Below, one piece after another: positions 21,734-30,345 of a stretch of DNA of 64,000 nucleotides. The first letter of the stretch is position 1. Each line of letters opens with the position of its first letter. Made by a program: the position numbers and the translations under genes. The notes beneath the pieces are model-generated. The model was not told the DNA's origin, searched no databases, and saw only the letters and a program-made list of their open reading frames with translations. The DNA is from Gracilariopsis chorda (taxonomy: Eukaryota > Rhodophyta > Florideophyceae > Gracilariales > Gracilariaceae), in NCBI GenBank assembly GCA_003194525.1, contig NBIV01000065.1:222247-286246 (forward strand), written 5' to 3'.

Positions 21734-23911
21734 TCAGTTAGTTTTCTGCCTTCGGTGGTGGGTTGGTTTCCTCGACAACGAGTGCTTCATCCCGTTGACG
21801 GGGGCTTCTATCCGCATAAGCGGGGTTGCGACGGATGGTTGCGTGATCTCCCGAATCGGGGTGTATGAATCTTGCCGCGCACGCGGGGTCTGTGGTAGGG
21901 CGTGAGAAAAGTCCGTTTTAGCACGGAGGTAGGAAGCCGTCGGGACGGGACGTTTCTCCTCTGGAGTGAGGGCCTCATAATTTACCACTACCTTGGCCAT
22001 ATCCTTCAGTGAACAAATACACTGAGGTGAGGTATGGCCATGGGTATAGCACAGGTGGCATATGAGAGCCAACACCGCGACACGCGGATTATTATTCCGA
22101 GTATCGGAGAAGCGAACCGCAGGGCGGGTGTCAGTCCATCCAGGCCGTTGATAACGGGATTGACCGTTTGAAAACGGGAGTCGTTGGGGTTGAACCCGAC
22201 TGTTACCACCGTATAGAACGGGATCTTCTGTTCCCGTATCATGGGTCATCTCCGTCGTTGACGGCAAATCACTGGTGGTTATCGACACACCATTCCCCTG
22301 CACTAAATGCATGGTATCAAATCCCTGTCCAGGGTTCCCATCCGTGGTGAGCGGGAGAGAGGAAGATTCGCTTTCCAGCAACAACGCCTTGGCGGAGTTA
22401 GACCGATTGTTCGGAGTTCTTGCACGAAGTGCATCCCCTTCCGCTCGGGCGTGTTGGACCAGCTCGAGGTAGGTGATCCTCCGCTTGTCCTCCCGATACC
22501 GGGTAACTAAACTCCGGATTGCCGGGTCAAGACCATCAATGAACATGGTACTGCGCTCCCCAGCGGGGTATACGTTACCACATCTGTGGAAAGCCTTGTT
22601 AAGGCGCACCGAGTAATCGGTCTCGGTCTCTCCAGCACGCTGGCGTGTATCTCGCAAAGCGAGGATAGCCTGCTGAATAGCGGTGTTGGTGGCGTAGGAG
22701 CGCAGAAGATACTGCACAGCCTCCGGCCAGCAAGTAACTCCTCCCTCGGAGGCGCAAGAAGATCCTCTGACAGAGGTGTATTGGTCCTCCGCCACTCCCC
22801 GTAAGAAATACGGTAAAGCCAAATAGGCTTGTCCCTCATTCATACCTAGGATATCGGCCTCCGCTACAAAGCGGGATAGGAAATCCAGTAAGAGGACTGG
22901 GTCCTCTCCAGTAAAATACTGGTTGCGGAGCGAAAGCTGCATTCGCTTAATGCATTCTCGCACCTTTCCCGTACCACGGGGCGTACGCCCAAGTGACGAG
23001 TCTTCGAGCCGGTAGTACCGGTATGATAAAAGCTTCCGGTAGTCCGGGTTCGTCGGTTTCAATTCCCGGAGACCGGGGTGTCTTCTCCCCTTCTGGCGGG
23101 TTCGCACCACACCTTCAGTGGCCGATGACCGCCTCGAGCGGGAGGAGTAGCCTCGCTTTTCGTCCTCCGAGTCGGAGTCCGAGGAGCTCGAGCTAAATGA
23201 ATGGTTTCGGGATGAGTCCAGCGATGTCGAAGAACCGGAGTCCGAATATTTTCGGTGGTGTTTCCGTCGATGACGGCGTTTCTTCTTCCCAGCAAGCTGG
23301 TCGTTGTGCGATGCCTCGTTTACCGGATCACCCGGGGATGGTTTGTCCATGAGGACGAACTGCTCCAGCGTCTCCAGTCGGGCACCAATCCGATCAAATC
23401 GGGCTTCAACTCCTTCGATGAAGGCGGCGGGTTGTCCCAAACTCTCCAACACGGAGTTGACGTCAGACCGTAAAATACGGAGTTCCTCGGCGACCTCCTT
23501 TACGGGGGTTGCCGAGACCACCTCTTGGAGGGATTTTAGTTCCCCTACAAGGGTGTCATGGGCGGTCCACAGAGCGCGGACCTGGGATTCCAGGGAAGTC
23601 CCCTGGGGGGTTTTATCGCCCGTTCCACGGGGGCTTGAAGCCGCGACAGCGGGAGCAGGCCGGGGTGCCTGGGGCACTGCGGCAACAGCCGGAGTCAATG
23701 CTGCATTCCCCTGCGGGGGTGATAACGAGGGCAAAAGGAGGTTCCGGGGTTCCCGGTCGGGGGTATCCTTCCGCGATGAAGCGGCACCAGCACGGCTGGA
23801 ACTTGTCCGTATAGGGATGCGGGGTACGAACCGAACTTCGGAAGTGTCGGCGTTGTCGCGGGAGCGACTACGCGTCACAACTGGCTCCGCATCCGAGGGA
23901 TTTCTCGACAT
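21734..23911 (-). CDS. gag: G2a Gag
   Basis: An uninterrupted 725-codon frame. The N-terminus is charged and disordered (Ser/Arg-rich, with a KKKRRHRRKHHRK basic run near residue 210). The middle resembles Ty3 capsid (YFTGEDPVLLLDFLSRFVAEADILGMNEGQAYLALPYFLRGVAEDQY). One CX2CX4HX4C zinc knuckle (CHLCYTHGHTSPQC) lies at about 618-631. Longer than typical Ty3 Gag. It starts about 105 bp after the 5' LTR. The last residues differ from copy b by a one-base indel: in copy b the same region reads straight into the protease, suggesting that a single gag-pol frame was ancestral. Function: virus-like particle assembly and RNA packaging. Confidence 0.9.
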   Translation of the reverse strand: MSRNPSDAEPVVTRSRSRDNADTSEVRFVPRIPIRTSSSRAGAASSRKDTPDREPRNLLLPSLSPPQGNAALTPAVAAVPQAPRPAPAVAASSPRGTGDKTPQGTSLESQVRALWTAHDTLVGELKSLQEVVSATPVKEVAEELRILRSDVNSVLESLGQPAAFIEGVEARFDRIGARLETLEQFVLMDKPSPGDPVNEASHNDQLAGKKKRRHRRKHHRKYSDSGSSTSLDSSRNHSFSSSSSDSDSEDEKRGYSSRSRRSSATEGVVRTRQKGRRHPGLRELKPTNPDYRKLLSYRYYRLEDSSLGRTPRGTGKVRECIKRMQLSLRNQYFTGEDPVLLLDFLSRFVAEADILGMNEGQAYLALPYFLRGVAEDQYTSVRGSSCASEGGVTCWPEAVQYLLRSYATNTAIQQAILALRDTRQRAGETETDYSVRLNKAFHRCGNVYPAGERSTMFIDGLDPAIRSLVTRYREDKRRITYLELVQHARAEGDALRARTPNNRSNSAKALLLESESSSLPLTTDGNPGQGFDTMHLVQGNGVSITTSDLPSTTEMTHDTGTEDPVLYGGNSRVQPQRLPFSNGQSRYQRPGWTDTRPAVRFSDTRNNNPRVAVLALICHLCYTHGHTSPQCICSLKDMAKVVVNYEALTPEEKRPVPTASYLRAKTDFSHALPQTPRARQDSYTPIREITQPSVATPLMRIEAPVNGMKHSLSRKPTHHRRQKTN

Positions 23912-23999
23912 GAGAAAATAACGTAACGACGGGAACGATCACTGAACTTCCGGTAAATAAAAACAAACCTCGTAAGAGGGAAAACAAAAACCAATTCTA

Positions 24000-24012
24000 G
24001 GTCGGGAGACCA
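24000..24012 (-). other. G2a primer-binding site
   Basis: On the minus strand TGGTCTCCCGACC begins three bases after the 5' LTR, as expected for a tRNA 3'-CCA primer. The tRNA was not assigned. Confidence 0.6.
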
Positions 24013-24015
24013 CTT

Positions 24016-24842
24016 TGTGGTGCAATGCTCCAAAGGGGAAAAACACCGAAAGACGTTCGGGATCTTCCTCTCACGAGGTGAACCCAGTTGGGTAGAGCCC
24101 TCCCAGAGGTGTCACCGCGAAGCCCGTTTGTAAGACCAGGGACACCTGTCGCGACTCGCGCAGGGAGGTGAAGGCGAAGAATTGGTATCCGCGTGAGCGG
24201 GGTGTGATCCTCAGTAGAGGTATGTTTCCACGTAAGTGGGGAAGTGTGAGCGGATGCGCACACGAGGGCCGCGGATAGCGGGAGGCGCTACCCTAAAAAG
24301 GGGGGAAAGGAAGGGCGAAGAGGAGGAAGAGAGGACGATGCGAGTTGCGAGAGCGACGAGCAGATACGGCAATGCCAGTGGACAGGACTCCCTATACAGG
24401 GCGAAACACCAATATGATTGGAACAATTATACTCCCAGTGATGGGTTTCTTTAGATGTGCAAGGGGGTTAGATGTCCCGTGGTTTACGGCGTTTCCCTCC
24501 AAGGAGGAGTAGAGTACGCGCGCAAGCGGCAACAAGTAGAGCCAATTCCCCAGGTTGGGGTCCCTTGTTGGGGAAGATTTACTGGTGCAACGGCAGTGCG
24601 CCGTCGCACTAAGTACTAGCTTCCCAGAAATGGGTGTGAAAATAATAAATAATATTAACTAAAATACTCCACATTTCGTGGCAAAATCCGCTACTGTGGC
24701 CAACCGCCAATTGACCCAAAACCGTGTCCCACGTGTCCATATCCACCATAGTGGGGCGTAGTTCATATACACACTACACAACCGATAATATCGGGAAAAC
24801 GATCAAGTACCAAGAATCCCTCCCTGAGGGCGTTGCACTACA
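24016..24842 (-). repeat. G2a 5' LTR
   Basis: 827 bp, nearly identical to 15078-15904, so copy a is young. One of the differences breaks the strongest hairpin stem (the base at 15651 is G there, A here). Confidence 0.95.
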
Positions 24843-24862
24843 CCTTGCTCAGTTGCAGATAA

Positions 24863-26725
24863 TTATCTTGAAGCAAAAGCAACGGGTCTACTTAGTTCAT
24901 TTTCTGTTTGTGATAATACTGCACCAATTCCTGTTTGAGATGCGTCTGCAGTTAACTCATACGGTAGTGAGGGATCTGCACATCTTAGAACTGGCGTATG
25001 ACTTAATGCATGTTTCAGTTGTTCAAACGAATCATTTTCTTTTGAGTTCCATATAAAAGGATTCGTTTTCTTAGTTAAGTCTGTGAGGGGTGAAGCAATT
25101 TTTGAAAAATCCTTCACAAACATTCTGTAATAATTACAAAATCCTAAGAAGCTTTGAAGCTCTGTTATACTCGTAGGAATTTCCCAATTCATTATGGCTT
25201 CTGTTTTTTGTGGATTGACTTTAATTCCTTCTGTTGTAATAATATGTCCTAAATATTCGATGGATTTGTCCATAAACTTACATTTTGATAATTTGACATA
25301 TAATTTATGCTTTCTTAGAATCTCAAATACTTGTTTGAGATGTCTGAGATGCTCTTCTGTGGTTTTACTATATATTAGTATATCATCTAGATATACTAAT
25401 ACGAACTCGTCAAGATGTTTCCTGAATAGAATATTCATGTATGTTTCGAAGCATCCGGGAGCTCCAGTAAGACCAAACGGTGTAATTAGATATTCAAACT
25501 GACCATATCTAGTTCGGAAGGCTGTTTTCTCTATATCACCTTCTCTCATTCTTATTTGATTATATCCAGATCTGAGATCAAGGGCTGAGAATACTTTTGC
25601 TCCTCCCACTTGGTCCCAAATTTCATCAATTCTTGGTAATGGTACTTGATTTTTTTTCGTCTGCTTATTGAGAGCACGATAATCAATACACATTCTTAGT
25701 CCTCCATCTTTATTTTTAATAAAAAGAACGGGGCTTCCCCAAGGACTTATACTTGGTCTTATGAAACCACAAGCTAATAGCTCTGCAAGCTGCTTTTTCA
25801 TTTCTTGTAGTTCCACCTTTGACAACTTATAAATTGTTCCCATTTTAGGTTTTGCTCCTTCTTCGAGATCTATCCTCATTTCAATTTCTCTATGAGGAGG
25901 TAATGCTCTTGATAGCTTCTCTGGGAAAATATCTTCATAATGTTTTAACAGCTGTTTTAACTCAATGTTGCTTGTACTCTTAATCAAATTTGATTCACTC
26001 TTTGACTTTAACATAAAACTTTGTCTAGACTCTAACTTCACTTTAGGCTCAGACTTAAACTTGTCTGGACTTGCATTCACAACAACATGATATATCATGG
26101 ATTTACTTTTCCTTACAAGCCTCGCGAATTGCTTACTGGTAAGTAGGAATGTCGGTCGGGATATGGCCTCATACCTACCAGATTCTGCGTCCAGAATAGC
26201 TTGCTTACCTTCTAAGTTAATGAGCATGCGATTTGACTTCCAATTTATAAGTGAATTTATCTCTGATAACCATGACTTGCCTAGCATTATGTCATACAGT
26301 ATCAAATCTAGCACATACGGTTTAATGTCAAAGCAAACTTCATTAATTTTTAGATTTAGCACAGTTGAACTCCTGTTCATAGAAACTAGAGTTTCATCCC
26401 ACAATTCTGCTTGTAAGTTTGACTTATAAACTTGCAGATTTAACTTCTCTGCAAACTCTTTTGAGATTATAATCTCCTCACAGCCACTGTCTACTAAGAC
26501 TTTACACTTATGTGGCTTTAAACTTTTTACTTCTCCATTGAAGATTAGTAACTTATTTTTTCTCGAGACTTTTCTTTCTTTAACTGGAGCAAATGCGCAT
26601 ATCTTTATATTTTTATTTTCTTTATGGTGGATAGAAATCCTATCCTTACTTCTCTTTTTGTTCTTTTGACGATTTAGGTAATCTTTATGAGTTGATTTAT
26701 TGGGCTGCGCTAATATAGAAGGCAT
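24863..26725 (-). CDS. pol: G3 pol 5' part: protease and RT, interrupted by G2a
   Basis: 620 codons open, from MPSILAQPNK to ..SRPVAFASR, where G2a interrupts RNase H. Protease has VLVDSGCEEIII. RT has QVPLPRIDEIWDQVGGAKVFSALDLRSGYNQIRM and LVYLDDILIYSK (YLDD). RNase H starts ELTADASQTGIGAVLSQ. The frame differs from gag, which ends 11 bp upstream, so expression would need a frameshift or reinitiation unless an indel separated them. This half has no stops while the 3' half has several. Confidence 0.9.
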   Translation of the reverse strand: MPSILAQPNKSTHKDYLNRQKNKKRSKDRISIHHKENKNIKICAFAPVKERKVSRKNKLLIFNGEVKSLKPHKCKVLVDSGCEEIIISKEFAEKLNLQVYKSNLQAELWDETLVSMNRSSTVLNLKINEVCFDIKPYVLDLILYDIMLGKSWLSEINSLINWKSNRMLINLEGKQAILDAESGRYEAISRPTFLLTSKQFARLVRKSKSMIYHVVVNASPDKFKSEPKVKLESRQSFMLKSKSESNLIKSTSNIELKQLLKHYEDIFPEKLSRALPPHREIEMRIDLEEGAKPKMGTIYKLSKVELQEMKKQLAELLACGFIRPSISPWGSPVLFIKNKDGGLRMCIDYRALNKQTKKNQVPLPRIDEIWDQVGGAKVFSALDLRSGYNQIRMREGDIEKTAFRTRYGQFEYLITPFGLTGAPGCFETYMNILFRKHLDEFVLVYLDDILIYSKTTEEHLRHLKQVFEILRKHKLYVKLSKCKFMDKSIEYLGHIITTEGIKVNPQKTEAIMNWEIPTSITELQSFLGFCNYYRMFVKDFSKIASPLTDLTKKTNPFIWNSKENDSFEQLKHALSHTPVLRCADPSLPYELTADASQTGIGAVLSQTENELSRPVAFASR

Positions 26726-26736
26726 TAGCGCTTTCT

Positions 26737-27597
26737 TTAATTTTTTGGCTGGTTACCTTCGTAATTTCTCTTATAATGATTTCTTGCTATGCAATCTTTT
26801 TTCTTGCATATGAAACAAAATTTATCTTCTAAACATCGTTTCTTTTCTTCTTTTGATACGAAGGGTATCCTTCTCATATTAAGATTTCCAATTTGCATTG
26901 GCGTTGGCCCATTGCTTCCAGAACTACTACTTCCCGAACGATTTCCTCCCCAGGTATCGTTACGGAATATGTGACCTATTTTATCTGCAATCTTCATTGC
27001 TTTTTGAATATCAGTAGGTTCAGACCTTACTACTTCAATTTTGGTTCTTGTGTATAGTCCTTGACTCTAATGGAATAATTGTTCTGATATACTCATGGTT
27101 GGTATCTGTAATAACCATTTTGTGAATTCTTGGTTATAGGATCGTACAGTACTAAACTTTCCAATCTGTTTTAACTCACTTAGTTTTTTGCGAGCTGTTA
27201 GTTCTCTATTAACAGGCTCAAAGTATTCTAACAGTTTGGATTTAAATGTATCGTATGATATTAATTCATCACCATCAATGGTGATTAGTTCCCACCATTG
27301 CAGTGCATCAGCGCTCATATAACTTACAGCGTATTTGATTTTTTGTTCATCACTTGGTGCTTGATGCATGCTAATAAAAATATTTTCTAAGCCCTTTATC
27401 CAACTACGTACACCTTTACAGGAAAACTTTTCAGGTTTACCTACTCTTAGTGTAGATGTAGATTGGTTAGAATTCATTAAACAAATAAAAGCTTGACTCG
27501 CATTATGCAATTGTTGTTGTAAATTATTTACTTGTTGTTGGAGTTCTTGTATAGCTTGTAGATTTTGATTATATGGTAAATTATTTTGATCGGTCAT
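26737..27597 (-). pseudogene. gag: G3 gag
   Basis: A single frame of 287 codons with one TAG (27069-27067). The N-terminus is Gln/Asn-rich and coiled-coil-like (IQELQQQVNNLQQQLHNASQ). The capsid-like core includes PEKFSCKGVRSWIKGLENIF and ADALQWWELI..DTFKSKLLEYFEP. The putative zinc knuckle reads CFICKKKDCIARNH: the usual third (His) and fourth (Cys) ligands appear exchanged to Cys and His. RNA packaging would be its role; the stop makes this copy defective. Confidence 0.85.
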
Positions 27598-27661
27598 TTT
27601 AGTTCATAGCTATTTTAAGCAACATAATGCAGAAATTTATTCCAACTTAAAGATTCTTAGA

Positions 27662-28604
27662 TTAAAAATGCCTAATTACTTGGCTTATAGTATCAGCAGT
27701 TTCCTTGGGCGTTTTCGTTACACTTGTAATACGCGAGCCGTCTGGAAACGTTGCCACATTGGCATATTCTAAGAAGGCTGACACCCTTTGTTGATGACCT
27801 TCTGTAAGGTAGTGATGACTGTAAGACAGAACGTCCTCACACCACAAATTACAGACAGAGCAATGCACCTTCAACTTGTCCACGAATTCCAGCTGCACAC
27901 GATGACGTGCAACACCGAATCCTGATTGGCTGATCAACGAGCGAATGTGATTGGCTGAACTGTTGTGATCTGTCCACGAAACGGTGCGTGACTTTGGTGT
28001 GTCACAAACGTTACAGGTTTCACCCTTGTTGGTAGTCACGTTGTCACGAGTTAGCTGACGTCGACCAATTGGATCACCTTCGAAACGAGCTTTGTTCACC
28101 GCCGTCAAAATTCGATCTAAGCGGTTACTGGATCGGCTACCGGCGTGGAGGTGATGAGGGGTTATCGGAGTAACCTTATCCTCATCCCCGGGTAGCCCCA
28201 CGGCTACTTGGTTCAATAGCCGCTGATGACGGATTGGCTTCGGTGATCTCGCTTTCAACGGTTTTGAAATTTTGCCCTTTTTGAAATTAAGAGCGTCACT
28301 AAGGCGAGGTAAACGTGTAACAGTGTGCTGTTTGTTACACGTGGACGATCTGTCCACTGAGTGACTCGAAATGGTTTCCACCCACGACTGCTGACTGCCA
28401 GTTGTCGCTTTCTGACTGGTTGGACTTGTCGCTTTCTGACTGGTTGGACTTGTCGCTTTCTGATTGGTTGTGGGGTTCGAAGTCCTTTCAGTACGATGAG
28501 GTTTGTCAGTCTGACCGTCAGTTTTCAGGTCAACTCGTTTGTTTCTGTCAGTGTTGTTGTACACTGTAAACTGGTTAGTACTGTAAAAGGGCGATGCTAC
28601 CAGA
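27662..28604 (-). CDS. G3 ORF upstream of gag with two U1/JAZ-type zinc fingers
   Basis: About 310 codons stay open between the 5' LTR and gag. The frame also runs back into the LTR to an ATG at 28816, upstream of the LTR TATA-like box; no Met occurs in the internal part, so the start is unclear. Two fingers match CX2CX12HX5H exactly: CNVC...DHNSSANH and CSVC...HHYLTEGH, the spacing of U1-C/JAZ-type fingers, known in many cases to bind double-stranded RNA. Upstream is a 24-bp tandem repeat (KATSPTSQ-type residues) and a basic region (KKGKISKPLKARSPKPIRHQR). It is absent from standard gypsy elements. It may be a captured host gene or an accessory protein acting on RNA; function is inferred. 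Confidence 0.65.
28404..28475 (+). repeat. 24-bp tandem repeat in G3
   Basis: The unit GTCGCTTTCTGACTGGTTGG(ACTT) starts at 28404, 28428 and 28452, the last partly diverged. A 24-base period keeps the reading frame of the zinc-finger ORF. Confidence 0.85.
28589..28602 (-). other. G3 primer-binding site
   Basis: The minus strand reads TGGTAGCATCGCCC two bases after the 5' LTR, matching the form of a tRNA 3' end ..GCTACCA, as in initiator tRNAs. Not confirmed. Confidence 0.6.
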
Positions 28605-28960
28605 TGTAGCAATTTTGGACAGTAAGCACTTACTGTTGAAGCAAAACACAGAAAATAAAAATGTCTTTTATTTAAACTTTGGTGGGGAGGTACTTCTAGA
28701 CACTCGAACCACTCTAATTTGGTTGAGCAAGAAAGAGAGAGAGACGCGGTCGGCCGCGGCAACTTTCTTCCTCTTATATAGAGTTTAGAATAGTGCATAG
28801 ACCTCAATAACGCCATAATTTCATGTTCATACTATCTATCTGTTATTACTTTCATACATTAAAGCAATGCAGTTTAGGAATTTGGGATTGAATTCGGGTT
28901 TCATCCCAAATTCCTATAATTTGCATGCTTATCTTGCCATCAAGGCGAGAATTCATAATA
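28605..28960 (-). repeat. G3 5' LTR
   Basis: 356 bp. It has a TATATAAG box on the minus strand near 28778-28786. It begins TATTATG rather than TGTTATG, one change from the 3' LTR. Confidence 0.95.
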
Positions 28961-29216
28961 TTCACACTATCTATGCCAGGTTGTCACCTTACTATCTCTG
29001 CATCGTTGAAACCTTACTAGAACATCTTATCTCTTCAGAAGGTAGCCGTTTTGCTGTCTCCGGAGCCGAGAAACAGAACTACAGCCCGACCGGGATATAC
29101 GAAAGTCGCAGAAGTCGGCACTTGGTTTAGAACGTCCATAACACACTGGGACTCTGGTTCTATGCAAGTACAGTATCATCTCTGCTGACTTCTTCTTCCT
29201 CAAATTTGAAAACATC

Positions 29217-29573
29217 ATGGGTAAGGCTTCAAAGGCTCTCGGCGAGTTCGTGGATGACATTCCGGACTCAAAGCTCAGCGCTCTTAGGAGCGCTGCGGGG
29301 ACGATACATACTGATGATAATTTTCGCCTAGATATGCAAGGAGTAAGTTTTGGGGTAATCTTCTTTGTATAGATATGGTGTGACTGACAGGATAATTCTG
29401 AAACGTTCATTAGATGACAAGTGCTCCTAAAAAGGTCAATCAACAGAAACCCAAGCATCTCCACCCTCAAGAAGCTGGCACCAAGGACCGTTGCGGAGGC
29501 GCCCATTCCTGAGCCGCAAACAATGACTGCTGCTAAAGTTAGGCAAGAATTGAAGAACGAAATATTGATCTAA
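29217..29573 (+). CDS. candidate small two-exon gene
   Basis: ATG at 29217 opens 42 good codons (MGKASKALGEFVDDIPDSKL...), ending at a consensus splice donor GTAAGT (29343). About 80 bases on, a second stretch with coding character (..STLKKLAPRTVAEAPIPEPQTM..VRQELKNEILI) ends at TAA 29571-29573. AG acceptors exist at 29412-29413 and 29420-29421, but neither joins the two stretches in frame simply, so either the gene is decayed or the structure is different. No family recognised. Confidence 0.25.
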
Positions 29574-29970
29574 AAAATGTGATGATCTTCTTTCTTCTTC
29601 AATGTGAAAGTTGTGTTCTAATTCCAAACACAACCAAGATCTATCTGCTTGAGATATTTCTCTCTCTTCAGAAAGGCCAGGACCTTTTCTGGCGCTTTCA
29701 TTATCAGCTCTCGAAGTGTTATTCTAATCTTATCATTCTGATCTTCTAGCAGACCTCTTCGGCTCGCGTAAGTGCTGGGACACCTGAGCGTGATCGCGCT
29801 ACGTGATCGCAATCTTTCTTTTACTTCTTCCTCTAAACACTGTGAAGAGAGGTAGGCCGAGCTTCGCACCAAATATCGTTGGGTTTGCTGCTCTTGGGAT
29901 CAGGTGGACGAAGTCTAATCGCCCTGTCCGACCCCGTAAGATTAGCGGCGACAAAATAGTTCTTGTCTAT

Positions 29971-30345
29971 TCACAACCATGAAGACCATAAAGATGGCAT
30001 CGGTGGCGTTCTTTTATAGTTTTGCATACTAGCAGTAGACATCTTTGTTTCTTTTGAAAGGCATGTTATAATCAATAGTGAACTGAAATCCAGATGGTGG
30101 AGCGGACTTCCAGCTACGGCACACGAGCCTTTCTTTTTGCGGATCTCTTCCTGAGGCACGGACATGAGTGCACTGAGTAAGGTTCTAAGGTTACCGTCGA
30201 TACTATCATTACTGCAGTACTTTATTCTCGCCTCCAGCAACCGTTGCGGCGCTTCGTTTGCATTCTTTTGCAGTTCACCACTTCACGGTGAGATCGGCTG
30301 TTGCAGTACCCTTGTATTCATATTCGGAACGCTGAAATCGGACAT
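29971..30345 (-). pseudogene. unrecognised short gene with one TGA
   Basis: ATG at 30345 opens MSDFSVPNMNTRVLQQPISP, then TGA (30285-30283), then the same frame continues SGELQKNANEAPQRLLEARIKYC...LMSVPQEEIRKKKGS to 29971. A CGA-to-TGA change would explain the stop. The sequence has protein-like helical composition. No family recognised and no neighbour gives a clue. Confidence 0.3.

Larger units (their letters stand above)
15073..24847 (-). mobile_element. Ty3/gypsy chromodomain element G2 (copy a), inserted in G3
   Basis: 827-bp LTRs at 15078-15904 and 24016-24842 are flanked by CCTTG (15073-15077 and 24843-24847), which is G3 sequence. Minus-strand gag, pol, Pro/Ser-rich linker and chromodomain. 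Compared with copy b (37738-46291), copy a lacks 1740 bp carrying an opposite-strand gene; the join is at GGTTCT (15991-15996). Sequence is GC-rich and full of short inverted repeats. Confidence 0.95.
12444..28965 (-). mobile_element. Ty3/gypsy chromodomain element G3, split by a nested G2 insertion
   Basis: LTRs of 356 bp at 12449-12804 and 28605-28960 are bordered by the direct repeat TTCAC (12444-12448 and 28961-28965). Coding is on the minus strand, in the order extra zinc-finger frame, gag, protease-RT-RNase H, [G2 inserted], RNase H end-integrase-chromodomain, 3' frame. The internal region is AT-rich, unlike G2 inside it. Removing 15078-24847 joins the RNase H halves (...RPVAFASR and ...GYSTHERELLAIVYALETW). 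The element predates the G2 insertion. Confidence 0.95.
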
